A stretch of DNA of 64,000 bases, from assembly GCF_014334135.1 (NCBI RefSeq), contig NZ_CP060497.1, positions 3,100,001 to 3,164,000 of the forward strand, written 5' to 3'. The first letter of the stretch is position 1. Every line of letters starts with the position of its first letter. Position numbers and translations under genes: made by a program. Source of the DNA: Olivibacter sp. SDN3. Its GTDB lineage: Bacteria; Bacteroidota; Bacteroidia; Sphingobacteriales; Sphingobacteriaceae. Under the pieces are notes generated by a model that searched no databases, was not told the origin of the DNA, and was given only the letters and a program-made list of their open reading frames with translations. Positions 37,789-46,127 of this stretch are shown one piece after another.

Positions 37789-38604
37789 TTAACCCGATTC
37801 AGCGAAGAATTTTAATTCTTTGCTGAATCGGGGTTTAAATTCCCTCGGTGATTTATTGCCCAATGAACTATGGGGATGGTTATTGTTGTAGTCCTCAGTC
37901 CATTCCCATACCTTTTCTCTCATCTGGTATATATCGTTGAAATAATAGGCGTCCAGTATATCCTCTCTGAAAAAACGGTTGAAACGCTCCACATATCCGT
38001 TCTGCATTGGTTTTCCGGGCTGCGTATATCTGATCTCTATGTGATGCCGCTGGCACCAGTTTATGAAAAGCTTCGAAAGAAATTCCGGCCCGTTATCGCA
38101 CCTGATATATTTCGGTGTACCGATCTCATCCCTTAAGTTCTCCAGAGTTTCAATAACTGTACGTGCCGGAAAAGACAATCCAATATCGGAAGCCAGTGCC
38201 TCCCGGTTGCAGTCATCGATCACGTTGAATACCCGTATCCTTCTGCCATCGGTAAGCGAATCGCTCATGAAATCCATGCTCCAGCATTCATTTAGTTCCA
38301 GGGGAACCTCCAATGGGCATTTCTCCCTTCCGGGCAGGCGCTTTTTATGTTTTCTCCTCAATTTCAGTTTCATCTGGCGGTATACGCGCAGAACCCGTTT
38401 CCTGTTCCATTTCAAGCCCTCACGGCGGATCCTGTAATAATATTCATCGAAACCCCGGGTGGGGTATGCGACCGCAAGCTGGGAAAGTTTTCCGATCAAC
38501 TCACTATCATCCCGCTTACTGCTGTAGTACCACATGGATCTGGTAAGTCCCGCAACTGCGCACGCACGCTTTATCCCGATTTTATATGAATTCATCAGAT
38601 ACAT
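37789..38604 (-). CDS. IS3-family transposase OrfB (DDE integrase domain)
   Basis: The catalytic part of the IS transposase, 271 residues from an internal ATG. The DDE triad is visible: WSMDFMSDSL, YIRCDNGPEFLSK and, 35 residues on, YVERFNRFFREDIL. An HTH_21 region (YPTRGFDEYYYRIRREGLKW) precedes it. The functional protein is probably an OrfAB fusion made by -1 frameshifting at 38637-38643; the frame is open between the slip site and this ATG. The stop lies in an internal hairpin. Confidence 0.95.
   Translation of the reverse strand: MYLMNSYKIGIKRACAVAGLTRSMWYYSSKRDDSELIGKLSQLAVAYPTRGFDEYYYRIRREGLKWNRKRVLRVYRQMKLKLRRKHKKRLPGREKCPLEVPLELNECWSMDFMSDSLTDGRRIRVFNVIDDCNREALASDIGLSFPARTVIETLENLRDEIGTPKYIRCDNGPEFLSKLFINWCQRHHIEIRYTQPGKPMQNGYVERFNRFFREDILDAYYFNDIYQMREKVWEWTEDYNNNHPHSSLGNKSPREFKPRFSKELKFFAESG
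37793..37833 (-). terminator. Hairpin terminator at the 3' end of the IS transposase
   Basis: CCCGATTCAGCGAAGAATT (37793-37811) pairs with AATTCTTTGCTGAATCGGG (37814-37832) with one G-U pair. A T-rich tract follows on the minus strand. It covers the last codons of orfB. Confidence 0.75.
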
Positions 38605-38630
38605 GGCGCACTGCCGTTTGCCGGAGGGCT

Positions 38631-38897
38631 TTAGAACTTTTTTGACAACAGGTCTTTCAGCATTTTATTGTCCAGACTCACATCCGCATACATCTGCTTT
38701 AAACGCTGGTTTTCCTGTTCAAGTTCCTTCAGGCGTTTCAGTTCCCCGCTCTCCATGCCTCCGTATTTTTTTCGCCAGTAATAAAACGTGCTCTTGTCTA
38801 TGCCCAGTTCCCGGGATATATCCCCGACACTGCGGCCTCCTTCGTTCTCCTTTAATGCCTTGACGATCTGGCTCTCGCTGAATGTGTGTTTTCTCAT
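38631..38897 (-). CDS. IS3-family transposase OrfA
   Basis: An 88-residue helix-turn-helix protein: HTFSESQIVKALKENEGG, then ISRELGIDKSTFYYWRKKYG and a leucine-zipper-like tail LKELEQENQRLKQMYADVSL. This matches the InsN/IS407-type OrfA. The final codons read TCA AAA AAG TTC TAA; the A-AAA-AAG heptamer allows a -1 shift into orfB, whose frame is offset by exactly -1. It binds the terminal repeats and, unfused, may repress transposition. Confidence 0.95.
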   Translation of the reverse strand: MRKHTFSESQIVKALKENEGGRSVGDISRELGIDKSTFYYWRKKYGGMESGELKRLKELEQENQRLKQMYADVSLDNKMLKDLLSKKF

Positions 38898-39107
38898 GAT
38901 AACAGTTAAGTTCTAAAATAACATTTTTTGGATAAATAACTGTCCTATTTCCGGGGAAGGCTACAAAGTAACCTATTCGTGTAAAATATTTTGTTATTAT
39001 TGGCAATTTATATTATTTCGCCTCTTAAGTACAAGACCTAATGCCTAAACTAACAATTTCTCATGGTTAACGGAATTTAAGTCACCTAAAAGTACTTGTT
39101 TTTACAA

Positions 39108-39407
39108 ATGATAAATAAACTAAAAATGGTAGTTGCTTTTATAGTATTAGCACTATCTGTGTCTTCTTGTAAACAAGAGGATCTGGCCAACAATGAGGGT
39201 AAGGAAGCCTTATTGACTCAGGAAATGCGTGATTTTATTTCTATTACAGCGGGAGTGAAAGGGGCAGATGTTCAGTTTAACCCGAAAACAAATCATGTTT
39301 TTGTGCCTAATACGCCTATTTCGGATCATATTGATTCGGTACAAAAACATTTGGATTTTGTCAAAGAAAATAACCCCGATTTTTTTACTCAATTCCAACC
39401 CAAATAA
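39108..39407 (+). CDS. Small secreted lipoprotein, first gene of a two-gene cassette
   Basis: A 99-residue protein of no family I recognise. The N-terminus MINKLKMVVAFIVLALSVSS ends in a lipobox cysteine (SSCKQ near residue 21), so it should be an outer-membrane lipoprotein. The mature part (about 78 residues) contains ITAGVKGADVQFNPKTNHVF and ends DFFTQFQPK. The stop is followed after one base by the ATG of the DUF5648-repeat protein, so the two are made together and may interact. It begins 138 bp from the IS right end. Confidence 0.75.
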   Translation: MINKLKMVVAFIVLALSVSSCKQEDLANNEGKEALLTQEMRDFISITAGVKGADVQFNPKTNHVFVPNTPISDHIDSVQKHLDFVKENNPDFFTQFQPK

Positions 39408-39408
39408 T

Positions 39409-40287
39409 ATGAAGCATAACTTTTTACTTAGCGTTGCTTTTTTGCTTATTTCCACCATATCCAATGCAGTTCCAAAAGTAACGGGATGGGCTCCGGATGC
39501 CGCATATATGACCAATGGGAACTTGGATTTAGCCAAAGGTGGAACACCTAGAATTTCATATACCTTCACTCGTGAACAAGTAAATGGTGTTTACGAGGAC
39601 GTTGATATGCAATTGGTCTTTTACATTCAGAGAAACGGTCAGAACTATGAATCTGCTCCGGTCTACATAACCAATTCCAATTTTCTTGGTGATACTTGGA
39701 CAGGAAATGATAGGAGATTTATTGCTCTTGGTACTAGTCAGGCCGGAGGGGTATTGCGCGCAAAATACCGAGTAAGGTCACAAGGGTCGCCATCGTACGG
39801 CCCTTATATGGAAATAAGCAAAAGTCTAAATGTTATTAATGGAGCAATCAACCCCCCTGGTAATCCTCCTGTAGCAAATTCAGCATCTATTTATCGATAT
39901 TATTATGGTGCTTCAAACTCAGCTAATCATTTTTACACGGTTTCTAATATAACTCCTGGTGGTTATACTTTTGAGTTCATAGAATTTTATGCTTTAACAA
40001 CACAGGTCTCCGGAACTGTTCCGATCTACCGATACTTTGATTCTCAAAATATCGATCATTTTTATACTACTGTGTCAAATAATTCCACCTTTCCTAATTA
40101 TGCTTTTGAAAAGATAGAATTTTATGCATATGCAACACAGCAGCCTGGAACTGTTCCGGTTTACAGATATTTTAGCCCAAGTCTGAAAAACCATTTTTAT
40201 ACTACCCATTATAGTCCAGGTGGGTATAACGGTGGGTATTATTATGAAAGAATTGAGTTTTATGCTTATCAGGGGGAACGAAGGTAG
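39409..40287 (+). CDS. Secreted protein with three DUF5648 repeats
   Basis: A 292-residue exported protein: signal peptide about 1-20 (FLLSVAFLLISTISNA), an N-terminal beta-rich domain (about 21-150), then three DUF5648 repeats (about 165-290). Each repeat has a Y-R-Y start, an N/D-H-F-Y-T core and an E-F-Y-A end (IYRYYYGASNSANHFYT, IYRYFDSQNIDHFYTT, VYRYFSPSLKNHFYTT). Such repeats occur in secreted, often cell-wall or glycan-linked proteins; the ligand is unknown. No sorting tail is seen. It is paired with the lipoprotein gene 1 bp upstream and has a very strong terminator. Confidence 0.82.
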   Translation: MKHNFLLSVAFLLISTISNAVPKVTGWAPDAAYMTNGNLDLAKGGTPRISYTFTREQVNGVYEDVDMQLVFYIQRNGQNYESAPVYITNSNFLGDTWTGNDRRFIALGTSQAGGVLRAKYRVRSQGSPSYGPYMEISKSLNVINGAINPPGNPPVANSASIYRYYYGASNSANHFYTVSNITPGGYTFEFIEFYALTTQVSGTVPIYRYFDSQNIDHFYTTVSNNSTFPNYAFEKIEFYAYATQQPGTVPVYRYFSPSLKNHFYTTHYSPGGYNGGYYYERIEFYAYQGERR

Positions 40288-40345
40288 AAAAGCTTTTAAC
40301 TACTAAGGTGTTTTTTCACCTAGTAAGGTGTATTTCTTATCGTCA

Positions 40346-40387
40346 AACCAGTCGTTCGAAATTATTATTTCGAACGACTGGTTTTTT
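40346..40387 (+). terminator. Strong intrinsic terminator after the DUF5648 gene
   Basis: A perfect 16-bp stem, AACCAGTCGTTCGAAA (40346-40361) with TTTCGAACGACTGGTT (40368-40383), loop TTATTA, and six T residues. It is preceded by a second, weaker hairpin (TACTAAGGTG facing CACCTAGTA) near 40300-40325. It separates the cassette from the fdt operon. Confidence 0.95.
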
Positions 40388-40490
40388 GTTGTGGCTTCTG
40401 ATGGTATCCACGTGTAAATAACAAATCAACGACTCCAATCCCCTCCTTCTTCCAAGAATCTTCCTATTTTAGCTGTTTAAAATAAATACT

Positions 40491-40901
40491 ATGAAATTAG
40501 CCGATGCGCAAATTATCCAATTACCGAAAATTGAAGATGAAAGAGGTAACCTCTCTTTTTTACAACAGGGAAATCAAATTCCCTTTGCGATAAAAAGAGT
40601 ATATTGGATTTACGATGTGCCCGGTGGTGAATATAGGGGTGCCCATGCTTATAAGCATAATAAAGAATTTATTGTAGCGCTTTCCGGAAGTTTTGACGTT
40701 GTATTGGATGATGGGGTGGATAAAAAGGTGTTTTCCCTGAACCGTTCCTATTATGGATTATACGTACCGAGTGGTTTATGGCGTTATATGGATAATTTTT
40801 CGACTAACTCATTGGCATTTATAGCATCTTCAACCGTATTTGATACAGCGGATTACATAAGAGATTATGATGCATTTTTAACATATAAGAAAGGAACATA
40901 A
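40491..40901 (+). CDS. fdtA: FdtA/WxcM-like cupin 3,4-ketoisomerase, paralogue 1 (altered active site)
   Basis: A 136-residue cupin of the dTDP-4-keto-6-deoxyglucose 3,4-ketoisomerase family. The layout is complete (IIQLPKIEDERGNLSF, IKRVYWIYDVPGGEYRGAHA, GSFDVVLDDG, GLYVPSGLWRYM). The H-x-H of the family (HAH) reads HAY here (RGAHAYKHNKEF), and the next conserved Q is E. It starts the operon and is 2 bp from a second copy. It might be a partner subunit, a modified isomerase, or an inactive copy. Confidence 0.85.
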   Translation: MKLADAQIIQLPKIEDERGNLSFLQQGNQIPFAIKRVYWIYDVPGGEYRGAHAYKHNKEFIVALSGSFDVVLDDGVDKKVFSLNRSYYGLYVPSGLWRYMDNFSTNSLAFIASSTVFDTADYIRDYDAFLTYKKGT

Positions 40902-40903
40902 TT

Positions 40904-41335
40904 ATGTTTAGCAGCTCGGTTTATAACTGTAATGTAATAGATCTTCCAAAGATACACAACCGATCGGGTAATATTACGCCCATACATGGCGAACTGGATA
41001 TCCCTTTTGATATAAAACGGGTGTATTACCTGTATGATATTCCGGGTGGAGAAAGCAGGGGAGGGCATGCCCATTATCGATTATATCAGCTATTGGTAGC
41101 TGCCAGTGGTAGCTTTGATGTTATTTTGGATGACGGCCGTATGCGGAAGACAGTTAGTTTAAACCGACCGAATGTAGGTTTATTGATTACACCGGGTATC
41201 TGGCGAGACTTGGTGAATTTTTCGTCGGGCGCCGTTTTGTTGGTATTGGCCTCGGAATTATATAATGCAGATGACTACATCCGTGATTATGAGACTTTTC
41301 TATCTTTAATAGCTAAACAAAATTATTCAGGGTAA
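40904..41335 (+). CDS. fdtA: FdtA/WxcM-like cupin 3,4-ketoisomerase, paralogue 2
   Basis: A 143-residue cupin, paralogue of the preceding gene. It keeps the H-x-H motif (RGGHAHYRLYQLL) and the following Q, with the lysine of the family replaced by tyrosine; also DLPKIHNRSGNITPI, GSFDVILDDG and LLITPGIWRDLVNFS. It most likely turns dTDP-4-keto-6-deoxy-glucose into a 3-keto isomer for transamination by the aminotransferase of this operon. The next gene begins 3 bp after the stop. Confidence 0.9.
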   Translation: MFSSSVYNCNVIDLPKIHNRSGNITPIHGELDIPFDIKRVYYLYDIPGGESRGGHAHYRLYQLLVAASGSFDVILDDGRMRKTVSLNRPNVGLLITPGIWRDLVNFSSGAVLLVLASELYNADDYIRDYETFLSLIAKQNYSG

Positions 41336-41338
41336 TAT

Positions 41339-41890
41339 ATGAGTTATTTTAAACATCCCTTGGCCGATGTGCAGGCCGTCAATATTGGTAAGGATACTAA
41401 AATATGGCAGTTCGCGATTGTTCTGCCTAATGCGGTGATTGGAGAAAATTGTAATATCTGTAGTCATTGCTTTATTGAAAATGAGGTAAGCATTGGAAAT
41501 AATGTAACTATAAAATCAGGAGTACAGTTATGGGATGGCGTGACGGTAGAAGATGATGTTTTTATTGGCCCGAATGTAACTTTCACAAATGATTTAGTGC
41601 CAAGATCTAAGGTGTATCCAGGCGCATTCAAGAATACAAAATTAAAAAGGGGGGCCTCTATAGGAGCAAATACGACATTAGTAGCTGGAATTTTCGTTGG
41701 AGCATACGCTTTTATAGGTGCGGGAAGCGTGGTGACAAAGGATATTCCAAATTACACCGTTTGGTATGGAAATCCAGCTGTACATAAAGGATACATTACA
41801 AAAGATGCGATATTACTTGATCTTCAGCTAATAGATAAAGAAACAGGGAAACATTACCAATTAATAGAGGGAGTACCTATAGCAATATGA
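41339..41890 (+). CDS. fdtC: Sugar N-acetyltransferase, left-handed beta-helix (FdtC/QdtC-like)
   Basis: A 183-residue hexapeptide-repeat acyltransferase. Repeats run from about residue 15 to 150 ([80 protein letters not shown]). With FdtA and FdtB next to it, it should N-acetylate the 3-amino group of a dTDP-3-amino-3,6-dideoxyhexose using acetyl-CoA. The stop overlaps the FdtB start by 4 nt. The acyl group could differ; the sequence does not settle it. Confidence 0.9.
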   Translation: MSYFKHPLADVQAVNIGKDTKIWQFAIVLPNAVIGENCNICSHCFIENEVSIGNNVTIKSGVQLWDGVTVEDDVFIGPNVTFTNDLVPRSKVYPGAFKNTKLKRGASIGANTTLVAGIFVGAYAFIGAGSVVTKDIPNYTVWYGNPAVHKGYITKDAILLDLQLIDKETGKHYQLIEGVPIAI

Positions 41891-42984
41891 TTAAATTTTT
41901 AGATCTATATGAAATTAATCAGCGGCATAAGCAAGAGCTGATCAATGCCTTTGAAAGGGTAATTGATTCCGGATGGTTCATACAGGGCAGGGAAGTGGAC
42001 GCATTTGAAGCGGAATTTGCACATTATTGCGGAGTTCAGCATTGTATAGGGGTAGCCAATGGATTAGATGCACTGTCTTTAATTATAAGGGCGTACAAAG
42101 AACTGGGTATATTAACCGATGGGGATGAGATTATAGTGCCTGCAAATACGTTTATTGCGAGTATATTGGCTATATCCACTAATAATTTAATACCCGTTTT
42201 GGTAGAGCCGGATATTCATACCTATTTAATTAATGCCGATGTTATCCAGGCGCACATTACTTCCCGAACCAAAGCGATCATGCCTGTACATTTATATGGG
42301 CAGTTATGCGATATGGAGAAAATAGATCGCTTAGCTAAGCAATACGGACTAAAGGTGATTGAAGATGCTGCGCAGGCGCATGGAGCGGTTCTGTCTGAAC
42401 AGCGAGCAGGTAAGCTTGGTGATGCCGCTGGGTTTAGTTTCTATCCAGGTAAAAATCTCGGAGCTTTGGGAGATGGTGGGGCCGTGACAACCAACGATGC
42501 GCAGCTGGCTGAAATAGTGCGTACGCTGGCAAACTATGGATCCAGCGAAAAGTACCATACTCAGTACAAAGGTGTTAATAGTCGATTGGATGAAATTCAA
42601 TCGGCGCTTTTACGGGTAAAGCTTCAGCAACTGGAAGCCGATACCGCTAAACGGCGAGCAGTGGCTAAGCGCTACTTGATGGAAATAAACAATCCCAAGG
42701 TTATTTTACCTGAAAATAAAGCAACAGAAAGCCACGTTTGGCATCTTTTTGTCATTCGTACAGCGAATAGGGACGCGCTGCAAGAATACCTGCAGCAAGC
42801 GGGTGTGCAGACGCAAATACATTATCCTATACCCCCCCATAAGCAGGAGGCGTATCCGGAATGGCATCATTTACACTTTCCTGTAACCGAAAAGATCCAC
42901 CGGGAAGTGCTTAGCCTGCCAATGAGCCCAGTGCTCAGGCAAGAAGAAATTGATCAGCTAATATCACTATTGAACGCTTATTGA
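41887..42984 (+). CDS. fdtB: dTDP-3-amino-sugar aminotransferase (DegT/DnrJ/EryC1/StrS family)
   Basis: A 365-residue PLP-dependent sugar aminotransferase. [60 protein letters not shown] and the lysine in [16 protein letters not shown] (Schiff base) are all typical of FdtB/QdtB. It should transaminate the 3-keto sugar made by FdtA with glutamate as donor. It overlaps both neighbours by 4 nt. rmlA and rmlB, needed to supply the dTDP-sugar, are not in the window. Confidence 0.93.
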   Translation: MIKFLDLYEINQRHKQELINAFERVIDSGWFIQGREVDAFEAEFAHYCGVQHCIGVANGLDALSLIIRAYKELGILTDGDEIIVPANTFIASILAISTNNLIPVLVEPDIHTYLINADVIQAHITSRTKAIMPVHLYGQLCDMEKIDRLAKQYGLKVIEDAAQAHGAVLSEQRAGKLGDAAGFSFYPGKNLGALGDGGAVTTNDAQLAEIVRTLANYGSSEKYHTQYKGVNSRLDEIQSALLRVKLQQLEADTAKRRAVAKRYLMEINNPKVILPENKATESHVWHLFVIRTANRDALQEYLQQAGVQTQIHYPIPPHKQEAYPEWHHLHFPVTEKIHREVLSLPMSPVLRQEEIDQLISLLNAY

Positions 42985-43859
42985 TGACTACAAATAATCC
43001 CTTAGTATCCGTTATTATTCCTTGTTATAACCATGAAAAATACATTGCGCAATGTATCCAGAGTGTAGTGAGCCAAACCTATACAAATATGGAGATCTTT
43101 GTGCTGGATGATGGTTCCAAAGATAGCTCCTTTACTATTATTAACGCTTTAGCGGATAAATATGGTTTTTTTGCTGAAAGTCACGAGAATATTGGATTAT
43201 CTGCCACTTTGAATAAAGGGATCAGACAATATGCCAAGGGTAAATATGTCTGTATCGTCGCCTCTGATGATTATTGGGAAGAAACAAAGGTGGAAAAACA
43301 GGTGGCTTTTTATGAGCAATATCCGGATTTTGGTTTTATTTTTAGCCGGGCACATTTAGTAGATGACGCAGGTATTGTCACCGGCGAACTCCATGGTGAG
43401 CTAATTCAGACTTGCGATTTTGAACATCTTATCAAAGGAAATTTGGTGCCGGCGCTAACGGTCATGGTTAAAAAAGAAGTTTTTGATCATGTGGGATATT
43501 TTGACGAAAAGTGTTATATTGAGGATTGGGATATGTGGCTGCGCATAGCTGATCAATATCCATTTGCGTATATCAACGAGCGGCTTGCCTTTTATCGGAT
43601 GCATGGTAGCAATGCTACTCATAACCGATCGAAAATGTTGGATGCCGAAAGGTATATTTTAGCCAAGTGGGAAGAGTTGTACCCTCCAGCTAAACCGATG
43701 CGGGAACAACATTTGCTATTGGAAATTGCCGATAATTGCATCACGAATAAAAAACGCGCTGCACAGCTGATCTTTCCTAATATGCACTTATTCTTTAAAT
43801 ACAAGTCTTTTCGTAAATCGTTCAGACGATTATTCCTGAAATTCCGCAAAAGAAAATAG
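42981..43859 (+). CDS. Glycosyltransferase, family 2, end of the fdt operon
   Basis: A 292-residue GT-A enzyme: [33 protein letters not shown] and [20 protein letters not shown], then [20 protein letters not shown]. Its ATG overlaps fdtB by 4 nt, so it is co-translated with the amino-sugar genes and is the best candidate for transfer of that amino sugar to the glycan. The C-terminus is basic. It converges with the phosphonate operon, 5 bp apart. Confidence 0.92.
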   Translation: MMTTNNPLVSVIIPCYNHEKYIAQCIQSVVSQTYTNMEIFVLDDGSKDSSFTIINALADKYGFFAESHENIGLSATLNKGIRQYAKGKYVCIVASDDYWEETKVEKQVAFYEQYPDFGFIFSRAHLVDDAGIVTGELHGELIQTCDFEHLIKGNLVPALTVMVKKEVFDHVGYFDEKCYIEDWDMWLRIADQYPFAYINERLAFYRMHGSNATHNRSKMLDAERYILAKWEELYPPAKPMREQHLLLEIADNCITNKKRAAQLIFPNMHLFFKYKSFRKSFRRLFLKFRKRK

Positions 43860-43864
43860 GCTGG

Positions 43865-45001
43865 TTAATAAATTTTCTCCAAAACTTCGAGTAATTGCCG
43901 TTGGGTCAGTTGCACGGGATTGTTATTTAAGCGCTCGGTATTGACACTTTTTGCCAACATAGGTAAATCGTCGAAAGCGATATCAAAGTCTCGCAGTCTC
44001 CGCTTGAGGCCAACGTGGTCTAAGAGTACCTCAAGATATTGCGCTACGTCTTCGGGTTCATCTTTACCAAACAGTTTACACAGCTGTTTGACTCTTTTAG
44101 GATATTCACGGTAAGAGAGCTTATCACTTAATGCTTCAAGTGCTGTAAAAGTGTTGAGCCGTAAGAGCTCAGGGAGAGTCAGCATCACCGCATGTCCGTG
44201 CGGGATACCATGGTTTTGGGTGAAACCGTAAGAAAGGGCATGCGGCGCAGTAGTTTTGGTAATGTTAATGGCCTTACCTGCGAGGTAGGAGGCAAGCATC
44301 ATTTTGTCGCGAGCCTGTTTACTTGGCCTATGTATCACGTCTTCAAAATGCTGCAGAATTTCGATTATGCTTTCTGCAGCATAATCTATACTTTCTTCAG
44401 TTGCTCCCACGGCCCAGTATGACTCAATAGCTTGCGCAAGTGCATCCGCCCCGGTGACGGCTGTTAGATAGGACGGCATGGAATCGCTCAAGGCTGGGTC
44501 AAGAATAACGTGATCTGGCACAAGAAATGGTGATGCCACTGAATATTTGTCTTTTCCAATATAGGAAACGGCAAAATGGGTAGCTTCACTACCACTACCG
44601 GCAGTTGTGGGAATCAGTATGAGTTTAATCTTACTCTCTTTGATGGGAGACATCCCTTTGATAATTTCTTCGATCTGCTGTGTATGATTAGGTAAAATGC
44701 GTATGAGTTTCGCAGTGTCCAGTACGCTCCCGCCGCCGATGCCTATGATAAGATCTGGTTTTAATTCAGCAACTATTTTTGTACCTTTCTGGAGGTCGTC
44801 CAGGGAAGGGTTGACGCTGAAATCGTCATATCGCCAAACAACATGTTTATCTAGGAGTGATTCAAAATGGCATCTTAAAGGTTGTTCATTATAAGAAGCC
44901 CTTCCGGTAACGAGCAGCACATTACTTGTCGGATATCTTTCGAGGATACGACTTAAACTATTTAACTCATCACGTCCGAAATCCACACTACCTGTTCTCA
45001 T
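43865..45001 (-). CDS. Iron-type alcohol dehydrogenase, likely phosphonoacetaldehyde reductase
   Basis: A 378-residue member of the iron-containing alcohol dehydrogenase family. The NAD(P) site GIGGGSVLDTAKLI and TTAGSGSEATHFAV are typical. Of the metal ligands, D (TGADALAQAIESYW), H (TAPHALSYGF) and H (GIPHGHAVML) are seen, but the usual second ligand histidine is Q. It overlaps the phosphonopyruvate decarboxylase gene by 4 nt, so it most probably reduces phosphonoacetaldehyde to 2-hydroxyethylphosphonate, as related enzymes do in phosphonate pathways. The substrate is inferred from context. Confidence 0.85.
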   Translation of the reverse strand: MRTGSVDFGRDELNSLSRILERYPTSNVLLVTGRASYNEQPLRCHFESLLDKHVVWRYDDFSVNPSLDDLQKGTKIVAELKPDLIIGIGGGSVLDTAKLIRILPNHTQQIEEIIKGMSPIKESKIKLILIPTTAGSGSEATHFAVSYIGKDKYSVASPFLVPDHVILDPALSDSMPSYLTAVTGADALAQAIESYWAVGATEESIDYAAESIIEILQHFEDVIHRPSKQARDKMMLASYLAGKAINITKTTAPHALSYGFTQNHGIPHGHAVMLTLPELLRLNTFTALEALSDKLSYREYPKRVKQLCKLFGKDEPEDVAQYLEVLLDHVGLKRRLRDFDIAFDDLPMLAKSVNTERLNNNPVQLTQRQLLEVLEKIY

Positions 45002-46125
45002 GATTGCAACAATTGCATTAACTTTTGCTTATTCTCCAACGGCGTAGAAGTGGGGCGCCCCAGGTCTTTACGTGCCCCTTTGTTTACCTTTATCTCAGTA
45101 AAAGTTGGCCCAACTTCCTTGTCCAATGAGCGGATGTGCGCTTCAATATCCGTTGCTATACTCATGCTGTAGCTTTCTCTGTAACCACAGCCTAAGGCAA
45201 TGGCCTTGAAGTCTACCTCGAAACCTGCAGTTGGCTGGCCACCTACCGAATCGTGTGCTCCATTATTTAACACAATATGATGTAAATTGTTGGCGTTACT
45301 TAAGCCCGCGATGGCTAAACTTCCCATATGCATCAATACGGCGCCATCTCCATCGAGGCAATAGACAGGTTTGTTACTATGCAGGGCAATGCCTACAGCG
45401 ATCTGATTGGCGTGCCCCATGGAGCCTACGGTAAGAAAATCAGTTGCTCCGCTCTGCTGTTGTTTTTTTCTGATTTCAAATACCTCCCGAGAAGTTTTTC
45501 CTGTAGTGGAAACCACAATCGCTTCTGCTGGTATTTGTTGCAAGATCACTTCCAAGGCCTGTTCCCGGTTATATGGGAAGTTTGTTTTAACGTCGTGCTG
45601 TAGTTTATAAGGAGCAAAGGTATTTGCACTCACTACCAAGGCCACTGGTCTATTTTCTCGTTTGGCAATTGATACCAAGTCTTGCAGGGTATGATCAATC
45701 GTTTGTGCATCGCTATGATCAATCACCCTATAAGGTATTTCCATAGCATCTAGCAATGCATTTTGCACCCTGCCCTGTTTGATATGTTGAGGCTCATCTT
45801 TCTTGCCAGGTTCACCACGCCACCCGATCATCATTAGCATAGGGATGCTATAAACCTCCTGATCTGCCAGCGAAAGAAGGGGGTTGATCGTATTTCCCAG
45901 TCCGGAATTTTGTAAGTAAACCATCGGAACCGCCCCGGTGGCCAGATGATAGCCAGCAGCAAGTCCCACAGCTGCCCCCTCGTTGGCGGCGATGATATGT
46001 TGACTGCTATCGGCATGATCAGCTATATAGGCTCCGATATCTTTCAACAGCGAATCGGGTACCCCGGTATAAAAACGAATCCCCAAGTCGTTGAGCTTGA
46101 TTAGAAATGATTCACAGTTTATCAT
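44998..46125 (-). CDS. ppd: Phosphonopyruvate decarboxylase
   Basis: Thiamine-diphosphate enzyme that drives phosphonate synthesis by decarboxylating phosphonopyruvate to phosphonoacetaldehyde. 375 residues from ATG 46125, which is 2 bp after the PEP mutase stop. Visible are the N-terminal FYTGVPDSLLKDIGAYIADH and NEGAAVGLAAGYHLATGA (cofactor glutamate), the ThDP motif GDGAVLMHMGSLAIAG ending LNNGAHDSVGGQ, and no FAD or oxalyl-CoA features of related enzymes. Length and motifs equal AepY/Ppd proteins. Confidence 0.95.
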   Translation of the reverse strand: MINCESFLIKLNDLGIRFYTGVPDSLLKDIGAYIADHADSSQHIIAANEGAAVGLAAGYHLATGAVPMVYLQNSGLGNTINPLLSLADQEVYSIPMLMMIGWRGEPGKKDEPQHIKQGRVQNALLDAMEIPYRVIDHSDAQTIDHTLQDLVSIAKRENRPVALVVSANTFAPYKLQHDVKTNFPYNREQALEVILQQIPAEAIVVSTTGKTSREVFEIRKKQQQSGATDFLTVGSMGHANQIAVGIALHSNKPVYCLDGDGAVLMHMGSLAIAGLSNANNLHHIVLNNGAHDSVGGQPTAGFEVDFKAIALGCGYRESYSMSIATDIEAHIRSLDKEVGPTFTEIKVNKGARKDLGRPTSTPLENKQKLMQLLQS

Positions 46126-46127
46126 AA

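Larger units (their letters stand above)
37738..38965 (-). mobile_element. Intact IS3-family insertion sequence (IS407-group-like), 1228 bp
   Basis: The ends read inward as TGTAGGCTTACC (left) and TGTAGCCTTCCC (right), with an AGGACAG block repeated about 20 nt in on both sides. AAGT flanks each end (37734-37737 and 38966-38969), a 4-bp target duplication. Inside are orfA and orfB with a slippery A-AAA-AAG and an internal terminator. The IS is visibly richer in G+C than the AT-rich polysaccharide genes around it. Structure and duplication suggest a recent, complete and possibly active copy. The IS407 group is inferred from the OrfA sequence and the 4-bp duplication. Confidence 0.93.

Noticed and set aside
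43865-46125. 2-aminoethylphosphonate pathway as in Bacteroides capsules
   Set aside because: The third gene is a dehydrogenase, not the AEP aminotransferase. The only PLP aminotransferase near (41887-42984) has the sugar-aminotransferase motifs and belongs to the fdt operon. A transaminase elsewhere in the genome cannot be excluded.
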